Positions 45,901-57,054 are shown, numbered from the stretch's first letter. The stretch is 64,000 nt of DNA from Prosthecobacter sp. SYSU 5D2 (GCF_039655865.1 NZ_JBBYXL010000010.1:1-64000), one strand, 5' to 3'. Translations and numbers: made by a program. The notes: generated by a model from the sequence alone, not told the origin.

Positions 45901-45932
45901 CAGCCCGCCGTTTTGGCGGGCTGTTCTGTTTC
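45901..45932 (+). terminator. Rho-independent terminator of the act operon
   Basis: CAGCCCGCC (45901-45909) pairs perfectly with GGCGGGCTG (45915-45923) around a GTTTT loop and is followed by the T-rich TTCTGTTT. It begins 30 bases after the actD stop and cleanly ends the operon. Confidence 0.85.
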
Positions 45933-46087
45933 CAGGATGTCACCTTTCGCAGGTTCCCGGATGCCATAGCCTGAGCAGGGTGCAGCTTGGCCCACTTCAT
46001 GCGTGGATTCCATTTGCCGAATGTAAATCCCAGACGAAAGGGAGCCGTCTTTTTCCGAAACCCGATCCCCTCCATCGCTCCTGCACC

Positions 46088-46882
46088 ATGATTCTTGATG
46101 CCTCCTGCAAGCTTGAATATCATACCACGGAGGACGTGCCCGCCATCTTCATGTTGCGCCCTCGCAGCGGCTGGGCCCAGTGGGTCATGCGGGAGGAGTT
46201 CTTCATCCGCCCCCGCGTGCCGGTGATCGAGTTCACCGATTTTTACGGCAACCTCTGCCAGCGCACCGTCATGCCAGCCGGGCATTTTCATCTGTCGGTG
46301 CATTACCGCGTCCAGGTGCCTGACATTGCCGATGCCGATCCTCGCGCGCCTTTGTGGCTGGCTCAAAATTTGCCCACCGACGTCCTGCATTACCTCCTGC
46401 CCAGCCGCTATTGCCAGTCGGACCGCGTTTCAGACCTGGCCTGCTCCATCGTCGGCGACATGGAGCCGGACTACCGGATGGTGGCCGCCATCCGCACCTG
46501 GATCCATGAAAACATCCGCTATGAATCCGGCAGCAGCGACAGCTCCACCTCCGCCCTGGAGACGGCGGAGATGAAACGCGGCGTGTGCCGTGACTTCGCC
46601 CACCTCGGCATCTCCCTTTGCCGCGCCATCAATGTCCCCGCGCGCATGGTCGTGGGGTTTCTGTACGACCTGAAACCGATGGACCTCCACGCCTGGTTCG
46701 AGGCCTACATCGGCGGCCGCTGGTTCACCTTCGATGCCACCGAGCCCCTGACCCGCGGCGACCGCATCGTCCTCGCCTACGGTCGCGATGCCGCCGATGT
46801 CGCCCTGGCCAGCATGTTCGGAAACTTCACCTTGTTAAACATGAGAGTGGACGTGAACCCGGCGACGGATCAGCGGATGTAA
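46088..46882 (+). CDS. Transglutaminase-like domain protein
   Basis: 264 residues from ATG 46088; longer frames run back into the act terminator. The N-terminal half is a beta-rich domain found in bacterial transglutaminase-like proteins. The catalytic triad lies in the second half: Cys in KRGVCRDFAHLG (about residue 162), His in MDLHAWFEAY (about 200) and Asp in FTFDATEP (about 215). No signal peptide, so it is probably cytosolic. These proteins are cysteine peptidases or amidases with unknown substrates. It is convergent with the esterase gene, 18 bases apart. Confidence 0.88.
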   Translation: MILDASCKLEYHTTEDVPAIFMLRPRSGWAQWVMREEFFIRPRVPVIEFTDFYGNLCQRTVMPAGHFHLSVHYRVQVPDIADADPRAPLWLAQNLPTDVLHYLLPSRYCQSDRVSDLACSIVGDMEPDYRMVAAIRTWIHENIRYESGSSDSSTSALETAEMKRGVCRDFAHLGISLCRAINVPARMVVGFLYDLKPMDLHAWFEAYIGGRWFTFDATEPLTRGDRIVLAYGRDAADVALASMFGNFTLLNMRVDVNPATDQRM

Positions 46883-46900
46883 TTCCGAACGCTGCCCCCC

Positions 46901-48121
46901 TCACTTCACATCCCGCCACAGCCACGCCAGCGCCTCGGGCAGATGCGGGGCCATGCCCCGGCTGCCATGGAAGCACTCGGTCCAGTCCATGCGGTAATCA
47001 TAGTTCATGTACTTCAGGCTGGCCTCCATCATTCGGTTGGCCAGCGGCCAGTTGCCAAATTTGTTGTCCAGGTCATTCACCCCGTCCAGCAGGTACACGC
47101 GGATGGGTTTCCGCTCCGTGACCCGCAGCAGATAGGGGTACGCATTGCCGCCCCGGATGTCCACAAAGGTGCCCACCCAGCTCAGCACTTTATGAAACTT
47201 GTCCGGGCGCTCCCACGCGGCTGTGAAGGCGCAGATGCCGCCGGAAGAACCTCCCGCAATGCCCCAGGCCTCCGGGTCCTGGCGGAACTTTACCTCATAC
47301 TTTTTCTCCACCTCAGGCAGGATCTCGGTGAGCAGAAATTGGCTGTATGCGGGGCCCAGCCCGTCATACTCGGCGCTGCGGTTGGCCGCTTTTTCCCCGG
47401 GCTTCTGGCTGGATTTGCGGCCCGGATCAACGAAGACACCGATGGTCACCGGCATCTTCTTCTGGTGGATGAGGTTGTCAAAAACCGTGCTGGCCCGCAT
47501 GGAACCCTTCGGGTCCACATGCCGGGTCCCATCCTGCCAGACCATCAGGCAGGCCTCATCACCGGCCTTGTATTGTTGTGGAATGTAAACCGTCACTCCC
47601 CGGTGGGTGTCCGGGAAAACCTTGCTCTTGTTCCATTCGAAAGTCTCCAGCCGCCCTTCGGGTACACCGGGCTGTTTTTCACTGTCAGCGGTGTATTCAT
47701 AGTGCTCCAGATGGACCATGCCAGCCACCCGGGCCATGCCGTCCACTTCGATGCGGTAGTTAAACTCCTGAAAATTGGCCATGGTCTTGACCAGCACCTG
47801 CAGCCCGTCATCGCCCAGCCGCACCATCTCGCCGATCACCGTGTCATTGCCGCGCACCACCCGTGCCGCTCCCATGTCCATGATGGCCCAGGCCACCGTC
47901 GTTCCTTCGATTTTGGTGCCGGGCTTGCCCTTCAGCAGGTTTTGTTTTCCAAACAGCCGCGTCACTTTTTCATGAAGCTGCCCTAGCGTGGCGGCATCCG
48001 GGGCACCGGCCAGCGTCTTTTGGATCATGCCCGGCGTGATGGCCGGCTGCGCAGGAGCTTGCGCTTGAAGGATGGAGCAGAGGCTGAGACAAAGGAGGGA
48101 CTGAAGCAGACGCACAAACAT
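46901..48121 (-). CDS. Secreted esterase (enterochelin-esterase/EstD-like)
   Basis: 406 residues. It has a signal peptide (MFVRLLQSLLCLSLCSILQAQA), an N-terminal region of about 160 residues without a clear family, then an alpha/beta-hydrolase esterase domain (about 170-400). The domain has VTVYIPQQYK, the nucleophile elbow GIAGGSSGGICAF (Ser near residue 296) and a candidate catalytic His in FHGSRGMAPHLPEAL near the end. Related Verrucomicrobia/Planctomycetes proteins are annotated as esterases, sometimes acting on acylated carbohydrates; the substrate here cannot be told. It lies 55 bases downstream of the minus-strand solute-binding protein gene. Confidence 0.82.
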   Translation of the reverse strand: MFVRLLQSLLCLSLCSILQAQAPAQPAITPGMIQKTLAGAPDAATLGQLHEKVTRLFGKQNLLKGKPGTKIEGTTVAWAIMDMGAARVVRGNDTVIGEMVRLGDDGLQVLVKTMANFQEFNYRIEVDGMARVAGMVHLEHYEYTADSEKQPGVPEGRLETFEWNKSKVFPDTHRGVTVYIPQQYKAGDEACLMVWQDGTRHVDPKGSMRASTVFDNLIHQKKMPVTIGVFVDPGRKSSQKPGEKAANRSAEYDGLGPAYSQFLLTEILPEVEKKYEVKFRQDPEAWGIAGGSSGGICAFTAAWERPDKFHKVLSWVGTFVDIRGGNAYPYLLRVTERKPIRVYLLDGVNDLDNKFGNWPLANRMMEASLKYMNYDYRMDWTECFHGSRGMAPHLPEALAWLWRDVK

Positions 48122-48176
48122 GGAGGGAGGAAACGACGGCTGCGGGCCAGCCTTTCGCTGAACATGAGGGATCCGA

Positions 48177-49808
48177 TTATGGCTGCTCCAGATACACCGC
48201 CTTGTAGCACCGGTGCTCCAGCAGGGAAGATTTCATCCCCTTCACCTCCGGGCGTCTCAAGAACGGGCGCACATACCAGTACAGCGGGATCATCGGCAGC
48301 TCATCCAGCAGGAGCGTCTCCGCCTCCGTCAGGATGGCCATGCGGCGGGTGCTGTCGCCTTCACGCAGGGAGGCCTGCATCAGCTCATCATAGCGGGGGC
48401 TGCTCCAGCCGGTGTTGTTATTGCCATCCCCTGTCTGCCAGATGCTGAGAAAAGTGTAGGGGTCCAGATAATCTCCGATCCATCCCGCCCGGCAGATCTG
48501 AAAGTCCAGCGTCCGCTGGCTGTCCAGGTACACGCCCCAGTCCTGGTTGAGCACCCCTGCCGGGATGTTGAGGTTCTTTTTCCACATCTCCATGATGGCC
48601 TCCCCGATGGTGCGGTGGGATTCCATTGTGTTGATCAGGATGTCAAATTTGGGAAAGCCTTTCCCATTGGGATAGCCGGCCTCGGCCAGCAGGCGACGTG
48701 CTTCTTCAGGATCATACTTCAGAAGACCGGGGGTTTCATAGCCTTCTCCCGCACCTGGCGGGGTAAAGCCGATGGCAGGCTTTTGCCCTCCGCGCAGCAC
48801 ATTGCGGATCAGCGTGTCCTGGTCCACGCTCAGCGTCAGCGCCTTGCGTACGCGCTTGTCATTGAAGGGCGGCTTGGTGACATTGATGCGGTAAAAATAG
48901 GTGCCCAGCATCGGTTCCAGGCGAAACAGGTCCGGTTCTTTTTCCCGGTAGTAGTCCATCTTGGGCAGAGGCACGGTATTGGTGACGTGAACCTGGCCAT
49001 CGCGGAAAGCGCGCTCCTCTGTCGCATCGCTGACGATGGGAATAAACTGGATCTCATTCAGCCGCACCAAGCCCGCATCCCAATAAAGCGGGTTGCGCTC
49101 CACGGTCAGGGAGTGCGTGTAGCGCCATTCCTTCAGCTTAAAAGGGCCGTTGCCCACGATGTTACCCGCCCGCGTCCATTTTGTATCGCGATCCGATATT
49201 TTCCCAAACCGCTCGATGACATGCCTTGGCACCGGATGCCAGGAGTAATGCTTCAGCATGGACGGCAGATAAGGGGCCGGCCCTTTGAGGATGATCTGCA
49301 ACGTGTAGTCATCCAGCGCCTTCGCGCCCACCTGGGAAAAGTCCTTCACCTCCCCTTTGTTAAACTCTTCTGCATTCAGCATGGGATACAGCATCGGCGC
49401 ATAGGGCCCTGCCAGCTCCGGGGTCAGAATGCGCCGAAAGGAGAATAAAAAATCGTGGGCTGTCAGGGGCGTGCCATCACTCCACTTGCCATCCTTGCGC
49501 AGGTGAAACGTCCAGGTAATAAAATCCTCCGTCTCCCAGTGCGTAGCTGCGCCCGGACCATTGTCATCCGGATCCTCCGGCGTCGTCGCCACCAGCCCTT
49601 CGAACAGCGCATCAAAGATGTGATGCTCCGGCGACCCCGTCGCCAGTTGCGGATCCAGCGTCTCCGGCTCCGATCCGTTGGCCAGGATGAGGATGCCCTG
49701 GGCCGTGGCCTCCGCGATGCGGGTAGGGCGGTGCGTGCGTGACTGGTGAAAATGCACGATTCCCATCAGCAGCGCAGCCAGGACGACGATTCGGATGATC
49801 CAGCTCAT
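48177..49808 (-). CDS. Peptide ABC transporter solute-binding protein (OppA/SBP_bac_5)
   Basis: 543 residues from ATG 49808, chosen for the hydrophobic signal/anchor MSWIIRIVVLAALLMGIVHF. The family-5 binding-protein pattern is clear: NGSEPETLDPQLATGSPEHHIFDALFEGL (split here as seen at about residues 46-74), WTFHLRKDGKWSDGTPLTAHDFLFSF (about 104-129) and VRKALTLSVDQDTLI (about 312-326). It captures oligopeptides in the periplasm for a membrane permease. It is divergent from the permease operon starting 88 bases away and is probably controlled from the same intergenic region. A second binding protein lies within that operon. Confidence 0.9.
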   Translation of the reverse strand: MSWIIRIVVLAALLMGIVHFHQSRTHRPTRIAEATAQGILILANGSEPETLDPQLATGSPEHHIFDALFEGLVATTPEDPDDNGPGAATHWETEDFITWTFHLRKDGKWSDGTPLTAHDFLFSFRRILTPELAGPYAPMLYPMLNAEEFNKGEVKDFSQVGAKALDDYTLQIILKGPAPYLPSMLKHYSWHPVPRHVIERFGKISDRDTKWTRAGNIVGNGPFKLKEWRYTHSLTVERNPLYWDAGLVRLNEIQFIPIVSDATEERAFRDGQVHVTNTVPLPKMDYYREKEPDLFRLEPMLGTYFYRINVTKPPFNDKRVRKALTLSVDQDTLIRNVLRGGQKPAIGFTPPGAGEGYETPGLLKYDPEEARRLLAEAGYPNGKGFPKFDILINTMESHRTIGEAIMEMWKKNLNIPAGVLNQDWGVYLDSQRTLDFQICRAGWIGDYLDPYTFLSIWQTGDGNNNTGWSSPRYDELMQASLREGDSTRRMAILTEAETLLLDELPMIPLYWYVRPFLRRPEVKGMKSSLLEHRCYKAVYLEQP

Positions 49809-49896
49809 GACAGGATGAACATGAAGGCAATGAAATGAAAAACCACACAATTCCTTGTCTCCGGCGCACGTATGTCTGAGACTGGCCGTTCCCCTC

Positions 49897-51150
49897 ATGC
49901 GCGATTATTTCATCCGACGCTTCCTGCTCATCCTCCCGACCCTGATCGGTGCGACCATGGTGGTGTATTTCATCACGCGCATCACTCCTGGTGGCCCGCT
50001 GGAGGCGGCCATGCGGCAGGCCGCCATGCACGGGGAAGGGGGCATGAAGGATGGCGGAGCCTCCATGAGCGAGGAGCAGAAGCAGGAAATGGCCGCTTAT
50101 TACGGATTCGACCGCCCCTTTCTGCCAGGTTACCTTGCGTGGCTGGGACTCATGCCCAAGGAGCAGGACAAGCAGTTCATCAAATTCGAAAATGACGAAA
50201 GCGAGCAGCCCGTGACCCTGCAGACGCTGCTGCCGCGTGAGGAGTGGCAGCCCAATAACGCTTACCGCATCACCCAGGCCAAAGTCACTCCCGATGGCAA
50301 ACTGACTGCCGGGAATAAAGATGAACTCAAGCCCTGGAAGACCCGCGTCGTGGCGGATAAAAACCGCGTGGAGGTTTTCCGTCCGGCCTATGATGGTCTG
50401 GCCCAGGGGAATCTGGGCGTCTCCACCCGCTACAATGAGCCTGTGTGGGGCATGATCCGGGAGCGGATGCCCATTTCCATCTTTTACGGACTCACCACTT
50501 TCCTCCTGAGCTACATCGTCTGCATCCCCCTGGGCATTTTAAAGGCCATCAAGCACCGCACGGTGCTGGACAATGTCACCTCCATCCTCATCTTTGTCGG
50601 CTACGCCATCCCCGGCTTTGTGCTGGCCAGCATTCTGGTGGTGTATCTGGCCGCCCGTTTGAACTGGTTTCCCACTGGCGGCTTCGTCAGCGAGGGCTTT
50701 GATACCCTGAGCCTAGGGGGCAAGGTGTGGGACGTCATCCACCATGCCATCCTCCCGCTGGTCTGCTACATGATCGGCAGCTTTGCCTTCATGACCTTGC
50801 TGGTCAAAAACAGTCTCATGGACAATCTCGCCGCCGACTATGTCCGCACCGCCGTGGCCAAAGGAGCCGGCTTCAAGCGTGCCGTGCTGGGCCATGCTTT
50901 GGGCAATTCCCTCATCCCGCTAGCTACCACTCTGGGTCATGTCGTTTCCATTTTTTTGACCGGGTCCCTGCTCATTGAACTGATCTTCGAAATCAACGGC
51001 TTTGGCCTCCTGAGCTACTACAGCATCCTGGATCGTGACTATCCGCTGGTCATGGGCATTCTCGTGCTCAATGTGCTGCTTTTGATGGTCGGCAACATCC
51101 TCTCCGACATCTTTGTCGCCCTGACCGATCCGCGAATCCGTTTTGACTGA
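49897..51150 (+). CDS. oppB: Peptide ABC transporter permease, OppB/YejB type
   Basis: 417 residues from ATG 49897 (MRDYFIRRFLLILPTLIGATMVVYFI, the normal OppB/DppB start with the first helix). It has an enlarged periplasmic insert of about 150 residues after the first helix, containing MHGEGGMKDGG, as in YejB-type permeases. The transmembrane core (about 200-417) has the conserved IPLGILKAIKH, the EAA-type cytoplasmic loop YVRTAVAKGAGFKRAVLGHAL (about 325-345) and the end LSDIFVALTDPRIRFD. It is the first gene of a tightly packed operon; the next starts 13 bases on. Confidence 0.9.
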   Translation: MRDYFIRRFLLILPTLIGATMVVYFITRITPGGPLEAAMRQAAMHGEGGMKDGGASMSEEQKQEMAAYYGFDRPFLPGYLAWLGLMPKEQDKQFIKFENDESEQPVTLQTLLPREEWQPNNAYRITQAKVTPDGKLTAGNKDELKPWKTRVVADKNRVEVFRPAYDGLAQGNLGVSTRYNEPVWGMIRERMPISIFYGLTTFLLSYIVCIPLGILKAIKHRTVLDNVTSILIFVGYAIPGFVLASILVVYLAARLNWFPTGGFVSEGFDTLSLGGKVWDVIHHAILPLVCYMIGSFAFMTLLVKNSLMDNLAADYVRTAVAKGAGFKRAVLGHALGNSLIPLATTLGHVVSIFLTGSLLIELIFEINGFGLLSYYSILDRDYPLVMGILVLNVLLLMVGNILSDIFVALTDPRIRFD

Positions 51151-51163
51151 TTGACTGACTGAC

Positions 51164-52675
51164 ATGTCTCCGCGCACCACAGGCATTCTTGCCATCCTTT
51201 ATTCTGCCATCAGCGGCCTTTTTTATGGGCTGGGGCTTTCCGTGCCGCTGTTCAAGGTGCCATTCCTGGGCAGCGCCTGGGTGGGCTGGGCCTTGCTGGC
51301 ACTGCTCACATTGACAGGCGTTCGCCTGCTTTTGAAAAACCAGCAGAGCTGGCAGTGGAGCCCGCTGACCCTCAAGCAGATGAAGCGCTTTCGCGACATC
51401 CGCCGCGGTCACTGGTCATTTCTCATCCTCCTTTTCCTGGTCGGTGTCGCCTCGCTGGACAGCCTCCTGGTGGGTAAGCGTGCCTTGATCGTGCATTACG
51501 AAGGCCAGTACTATTTTCCCTTCGTCACCCAGGTCGTGCCTGCCACCACTTTTGGCCTCAAGGAGGATTCCGAGACGGATTACCGCGAGCTTCAGCGCAC
51601 TTTTCGCGAAGAAAAATCCTCCAACTGGGTCCTCCTGCCGCCTGTCCCCTATGATGCTAAACTGGACACCCCCGAGGTCATCGAAAAACTCATCGAACGC
51701 GATGGGAAAATTTACCGCCTGACCAGTAATGAACCCTTCAATGGTCGCGGTTATACCGTCTTCAAAGACAAGCCCGGCCAGAAGCGCCAGGAGTGGGTCT
51801 TCCGTCGCGGCCTGCGCCAGGGGGAGATGCGGGGCTGGGACCTTACGGGTGAGCAGGTGGAAAGAGGAACTTATGAAAAGGGACAACGCGTCGCCTACAC
51901 TGACTATTCCGATGGCAAAGCCGCCGCTCTTGAGTCTCAAGCGGCTGAAGGCATGCTGACCGTCGTTTACCCCCCGTCGCCGCCTTCCTGGGAGCACCGC
52001 CATTTCCTCGGCACCACCTCCATGGGCGGGGATGTGCTGGCCATCCTCTTTGGTGGCTGGCAGCAGGCCATCATAGCCTCCGTTATTTTTGTCTCCTTCG
52101 TGTTCATCACTGGCGTGGCAGTGGGCGGTGCGCTCGGCTACTTCGGCGGCGCGGCGGACATCATCGGGGGCCGCCTCATCGAGATCTGGTCCGTGCTGCC
52201 CTTCCTCTTCATCGTGATGATCGTCAGCTCCATCATCAGCCCCAATCTTTTCCTCCTCGTCGTCATCATTTCCCTGTTCAGCTGGATGGGGCCCACCCTT
52301 TACATCCGTACCTCCGCCCTACGGGAAAAATCGCGGGATTACGTGGCTTCTGCACGTCTTCTGGGGGCAGGCACCGGTCGCATCATCCTGAAGCACATCC
52401 TGCCAAACAGCATCGCCATCCTCGTCACCCTCGCCCCCTTTGAGGTGACCGCCATCATCACCTCCCTGGCCGCCCTGGATTATCTCGGCTTTGGCCTTCC
52501 ACCGGAGGAACCCAGCTGGGGCCGCCTCCTGCGTGAGGGTACGGAAGATTTTAACTACCCCTGGATTGTCAGCTCCGCCTTCGTCGCCATGACCACTGTC
52601 CTCATCCTCGTCACCTTCGTTGGCGAGGCCATCCGCGAAGCCTTCGATCCGAAGAAATTCACGACCTACCGATGA
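51164..52675 (+). CDS. oppC: Peptide ABC transporter permease, OppC/YejE type
   Basis: 503 residues, longer than OppC because of an N-terminal extension with extra hydrophobic segments (about 8-48) and a large periplasmic insert (about 100-275). The conserved core has FLGTTSMGGDVLAILFGGW (about 284-302), matching the GTDxxGRD region of the family, then FVSFVFITGVAVGGALGYFGG and the EAA loop SRDYVASARLLGAGTGRIILKHILPN. The end is [16 protein letters not shown]. Its stop overlaps the next start (ATGA), so translation is coupled. Confidence 0.9.
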   Translation: MSPRTTGILAILYSAISGLFYGLGLSVPLFKVPFLGSAWVGWALLALLTLTGVRLLLKNQQSWQWSPLTLKQMKRFRDIRRGHWSFLILLFLVGVASLDSLLVGKRALIVHYEGQYYFPFVTQVVPATTFGLKEDSETDYRELQRTFREEKSSNWVLLPPVPYDAKLDTPEVIEKLIERDGKIYRLTSNEPFNGRGYTVFKDKPGQKRQEWVFRRGLRQGEMRGWDLTGEQVERGTYEKGQRVAYTDYSDGKAAALESQAAEGMLTVVYPPSPPSWEHRHFLGTTSMGGDVLAILFGGWQQAIIASVIFVSFVFITGVAVGGALGYFGGAADIIGGRLIEIWSVLPFLFIVMIVSSIISPNLFLLVVIISLFSWMGPTLYIRTSALREKSRDYVASARLLGAGTGRIILKHILPNSIAILVTLAPFEVTAIITSLAALDYLGFGLPPEEPSWGRLLREGTEDFNYPWIVSSAFVAMTTVLILVTFVGEAIREAFDPKKFTTYR

Positions 52676-54639
52676 CCTCTCCTCAAACAGTCGGCACACG
52701 GATGCCCGGAGCCGCCCTTTCACGCCTGGCAGGTGCTTTGTTGATGCTGCTTGCGGCGACTTTACTGCCCTCCTGCGCAGACTCCGATGACACCCGCTTC
52801 CCACCCTATGACAACACCCAGGAAGTGCAGGACTTTTGGAAGTCCAAACCTGAATTCTTCCAGTGGAAAACCCCTGCTGATCTGCCCGGGGGCCTGGCCT
52901 GGGAAAATGGTGCCGATGTGCCGGAATTCGGTGATCCCGATGCCAAAAAAGGCGGCACATTTCACGACTACCACCCTACCTATCCGCCGACCTTCCGGTT
53001 CATCGGACCGGATGCCGGCAATACCTTTCGCGGCCAGCATCGGGACAACATCGAAATCAGCCTCGTCACCCGCCATCCAGATGAGGATGTGTGGATTCCC
53101 GGCATGGCCAAAGAGTGGGCCGTTTCTGAAGACAAGAAGACCGTCTTTTATCGGCTTCAGGACAAGCTGACGTATTCAGACGGCACCCCCATTGTAGTGG
53201 AGGACTTCTTCATGACCTTTTTCATCATGACCAGTCCGCACATCAAGGACCCCTGGTATAACGACTGGTATACCAAAGAATACGCCGCCATCACCAAGTA
53301 TGATGAACGCACCTTTTCCGTCACCATTCCGGAGCCTAAGCCCGATCCCCTTTGGTACGCCACCGTTCCGGCCACTCCGCAGCACTTTTTCCGCGAATTC
53401 GGACCTGACTTTCCCGCCCGTTATCAATGGCGCATCACCCCCTCCACTGGTGCTTACGCCATTGATGCGGATTTGCTGAAACGCGGACGCTCCATTACCC
53501 TGGTTCGGGTCAAAGACTGGTGGGCAGGGGACCTGAAACACTACCGCTACCTCTTCAATCCAGACTTCCTGGAATACAAAATCATCGCCAGCCAGGACAA
53601 GGCTTTCGAGATGTTCCGTCAGGGCCAGTTTGATTACTTTCTCGCCGGTCTCCCCCGCTACTGGTATGACAAAACGGAGATCCCGGGGCTTTATAATGGC
53701 TACGTGGAGCGTCACGTTTTTTACAACGTCTTTCCCCAGGTCACTTGGGGCATTCGCATCAATGAAAGCAAACCGCCGCTGGACAGCCTGGATGTGCGCC
53801 TGGGCCTTCATTATGCCATGAACTTCAAGAAGGTCATTGAGGTGGATTTCCGCAGCGACAAGACCCGCATGCAGAGCACCTTCGCCGGATTCGGCAAGTT
53901 CACCAACCCGGACCTGCGTGCGCTGCCTTTTGATCCCGTGAAAGCGCGCGAGCACTTTGCCAAAGCCGGTTTCACCCGGCCCGGCCCGGATGGCATCCTC
54001 CAGAATGACCAGGGCAAACGCCTCTCCTTTACCCTCACCACTTTCAATTCCGGCACCGTCATGCCCATCATGCTGCGCTTAAAAGAGGAAGCCAGGAAGG
54101 CCGGTCTGGAAATTAATGTCGAGGGCCTGGATGTCACCCAGATGTATAAAAAGCTGGACCAGAAAAATCATGAGCTCGGTTTCGCCGGGTTCGGAGCCAC
54201 CCCGCCGTATCCGCGCTTTTGGGAAGGCTTTCATTCCGACAATGCCTTCAAGACCGGCCCCGATGGCAAGCGCGAGGTCGTCACCGATACCAACAACATC
54301 ACGCAGACTGCCGATTTAGAACTGGACAAGCTCATCATCCAGCACCGCAAGGCCCAGACTGAGGAGGAGGTACAAAAGCTGTCTTGGCAGCTCGCCAAGC
54401 TCATTGAGGAACGCGCCTGCGTCATCCCCGCCTGGGAGTCACCCTTCTACCGGTATCTCTCCTGGCGCTACCTCCGCTGGCCCAAGAATGGCAATGCCCG
54501 CAAAAGCCGCGAGCCTCTGGATGCCTACATGTTCTGGATTGACGAAGACATGAAAAAAGAAACCAAGGACGCCATGCGGGAGGGCCGCAGCTTTGGCGAA
54601 GTTTTGCGCATCTTTGACGCCTACCGCACTGACTCATGA
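52672..54639 (+). CDS. YejA-like peptide-binding lipoprotein of the ABC operon
   Basis: 655 residues. Lipoprotein signal [13 protein letters not shown] (Cys near residue 35). The mature protein is a large family-5 solute-binding protein of the YejA type: [13 protein letters not shown] (about 94-106), [18 protein letters not shown] (about 162-179), [31 protein letters not shown]. YejA proteins bind peptides, including peptide antibiotics such as microcin C, and need their own permease. It overlaps both neighbours by four bases, so this is the operon's dedicated receptor, while the divergent binding protein may give a second specificity. Confidence 0.9.
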   Translation: MTSPQTVGTRMPGAALSRLAGALLMLLAATLLPSCADSDDTRFPPYDNTQEVQDFWKSKPEFFQWKTPADLPGGLAWENGADVPEFGDPDAKKGGTFHDYHPTYPPTFRFIGPDAGNTFRGQHRDNIEISLVTRHPDEDVWIPGMAKEWAVSEDKKTVFYRLQDKLTYSDGTPIVVEDFFMTFFIMTSPHIKDPWYNDWYTKEYAAITKYDERTFSVTIPEPKPDPLWYATVPATPQHFFREFGPDFPARYQWRITPSTGAYAIDADLLKRGRSITLVRVKDWWAGDLKHYRYLFNPDFLEYKIIASQDKAFEMFRQGQFDYFLAGLPRYWYDKTEIPGLYNGYVERHVFYNVFPQVTWGIRINESKPPLDSLDVRLGLHYAMNFKKVIEVDFRSDKTRMQSTFAGFGKFTNPDLRALPFDPVKAREHFAKAGFTRPGPDGILQNDQGKRLSFTLTTFNSGTVMPIMLRLKEEARKAGLEINVEGLDVTQMYKKLDQKNHELGFAGFGATPPYPRFWEGFHSDNAFKTGPDGKREVVTDTNNITQTADLELDKLIIQHRKAQTEEEVQKLSWQLAKLIEERACVIPAWESPFYRYLSWRYLRWPKNGNARKSREPLDAYMFWIDEDMKKETKDAMREGRSFGEVLRIFDAYRTDS

Positions 54640-55622
54640 CCGACGCACCCTCCATTCTTGAAGTCAGGGATCTCGTCACCGCCTTCGATACCGATGCGGG
54701 CCGCATGACGGCCGTGGACGGCATCAGCTTTGATGTTCCGAAGGGTAAAACCCTCGGCATTGTGGGGGAGTCCGGCTGCGGCAAAAGTGTGACGGCTTTT
54801 TCCATCACCCGACTGCTGCCACAGCCGCATGGCAAGGTACTCGGCGGCAGCATCCGTTTCGAAGGAAAAGACCTGCTCAACCTGCCACTGGAAGAGATGC
54901 AGAAGGTCCGAGGCAATGAAATCAGCATGATTTTCCAGGAGCCGATGACGGCACTGAATCCCGTGCAGACCGTGGGCCGCCAGCTTGCCGAGGCCATCCT
55001 GCTGCATACCGATTGCAGCAAATCCGAGGTTCTCAGCCGCAGTGTGGACATGATGAAAAAGGTCCGCATTCCCGCGCCTGAAGCCCGGCTGGGGGAATAC
55101 CCGCACCAGCTCAGCGGCGGCATGCGTCAGCGCATCATGATCGCCATGGCGCTCATCAATAAACCCAAGCTGCTCATCGCGGATGAACCCACCACCGCTC
55201 TGGATGTGACCGTGCAGGCGCAGATCCTGGAACTCATCGCGGACCTGCAAAAGGAGATGGGCATGAGCGTCGTACTCATCACCCATGACCTGGGCGTCAT
55301 CGCCGAGGTATGTGATGAAGTGGCCGTCATGTATGCAGGCCGCATTGTAGAGCGGGCGAACGTCTTCGACCTCTTTGCCCATCCCCGCCATGCCTATACC
55401 CAGGGCCTGCTCCAAAGTATCCCCCGCTTGGACAGCCAGCCCAAGACCCTGCTCAAAGCCATCCCAGGGAATGTGCCCGGCATCGCGGACTTTAAACCCG
55501 GCTGCCGCTTCGCCGAACGCTCCGGCCGCGACCACAGCCCCGAGCACCTTAACACCCGCCCCCCCTACGTTGAAATCTCCCCTAACCACTGGGTGGAAAA
55601 CTGCCCCATCTGCGTCGCATGA
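54636..55622 (+). CDS. oppD: Peptide ABC transporter ATPase, OppD type
   Basis: 328 residues. Walker A GESGCGKS (about 46-53), Q-loop in [14 protein letters not shown] (about 99-112), signature LSGGMRQR (about 158-165), Walker [14 protein letters not shown] (about 178-190) and H-loop [20 protein letters not shown]. It carries the oligopeptide-transporter C-terminal domain ([26 protein letters not shown]). It powers the permease pair. A toxin-antitoxin pair separates it from its partner ATPase. Confidence 0.95.
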   Translation: MTDAPSILEVRDLVTAFDTDAGRMTAVDGISFDVPKGKTLGIVGESGCGKSVTAFSITRLLPQPHGKVLGGSIRFEGKDLLNLPLEEMQKVRGNEISMIFQEPMTALNPVQTVGRQLAEAILLHTDCSKSEVLSRSVDMMKKVRIPAPEARLGEYPHQLSGGMRQRIMIAMALINKPKLLIADEPTTALDVTVQAQILELIADLQKEMGMSVVLITHDLGVIAEVCDEVAVMYAGRIVERANVFDLFAHPRHAYTQGLLQSIPRLDSQPKTLLKAIPGNVPGIADFKPGCRFAERSGRDHSPEHLNTRPPYVEISPNHWVENCPICVA

Positions 55623-55639
55623 GCCTGGTGCCGCTAGCC

Positions 55640-55667
55640 TTGAAACCGGCCATAAATCGCTTATACT
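55640..55667 (+). promoter_or_regulatory. Promoter of the hicBA module
   Basis: TTGAAA (55640-55645, 5 of 6) and TATACT (55662-55667, 5 of 6) with a 16-base spacer. The predicted start of transcription falls at or next to the hicB ATG (55674), which would make a leaderless mRNA. The module thus has its own promoter inside the transporter operon and probably also drives the downstream ATPase gene. Confidence 0.65.
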
Positions 55668-55673
55668 ATCTCC

Positions 55674-55877
55674 ATGACCGTTAAAGCCATTGTTCATCCT
55701 GCTGAAGAAGGCGGCTATTGGGCCGAAGTGCCTTCATTGCCTGGTTGCTTCACCCAGGCAGAAACGCTGGAGGAACTTCAGTCCAGGTTGGCTGAGGCCA
55801 TCGAAGGCTGGTTCCAAGCTGATGCCGAGCAGGAAATAGACGATGCCAACGCCCAACCCATGCTGGTTACCGTGTGA
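55674..55877 (+). CDS. hicB: HicB-family antitoxin
   Basis: 67 residues forming a short HicB fold: MTVKAIVHPAEEGGYWAEVP, SLPGCFTQAETLEELQSRLAEA and a helix EAIEGWFQADAEQ. The PGCF(T/S)xAxTxEEL pattern is the HicB hallmark. No extra C-terminal DNA-binding domain is visible, so autoregulation would need another means. Order is antitoxin first, the reverse of classical hicAB. Its stop overlaps the hicA GTG start by four bases. Confidence 0.88.
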   Translation: MTVKAIVHPAEEGGYWAEVPSLPGCFTQAETLEELQSRLAEAIEGWFQADAEQEIDDANAQPMLVTV

Positions 55878-56080
55878 AACTCATCAGCGGCAAACAGCTT
55901 GTGAAAATTGTTCAAGCTCATGGCTGGTCCCTGGCCCGAGTGAATGGAAGCCATCACATCTTCAAGCATCCGGCACGGCCAGGCAATCTGGTGATTCCTG
56001 TCCATGGCAACGAAACTTTAAAGACCGGCATTCTGCGCGCCTTAATGAAAACCGCCGGTCTCAACGAAAGCGACCTTTAA
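55874..56080 (+). CDS. hicA: HicA-family mRNA interferase toxin
   Basis: 68 residues starting at GTG within the hicB stop overlap. It has the HicA dsRBD-like fold with [19 protein letters not shown], the catalytic-His segment [10 protein letters not shown] (about 25-34) and [19 protein letters not shown]. HicA cleaves mRNA when free of HicB. The ATPase gene begins only three bases after its stop, so toxin and transporter expression may be coupled. Confidence 0.9.
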   Translation: MKLISGKQLVKIVQAHGWSLARVNGSHHIFKHPARPGNLVIPVHGNETLKTGILRALMKTAGLNESDL

Positions 56081-56083
56081 AGC

Positions 56084-57052
<969 letters not shown>

Positions 57053-57054
57053 CT

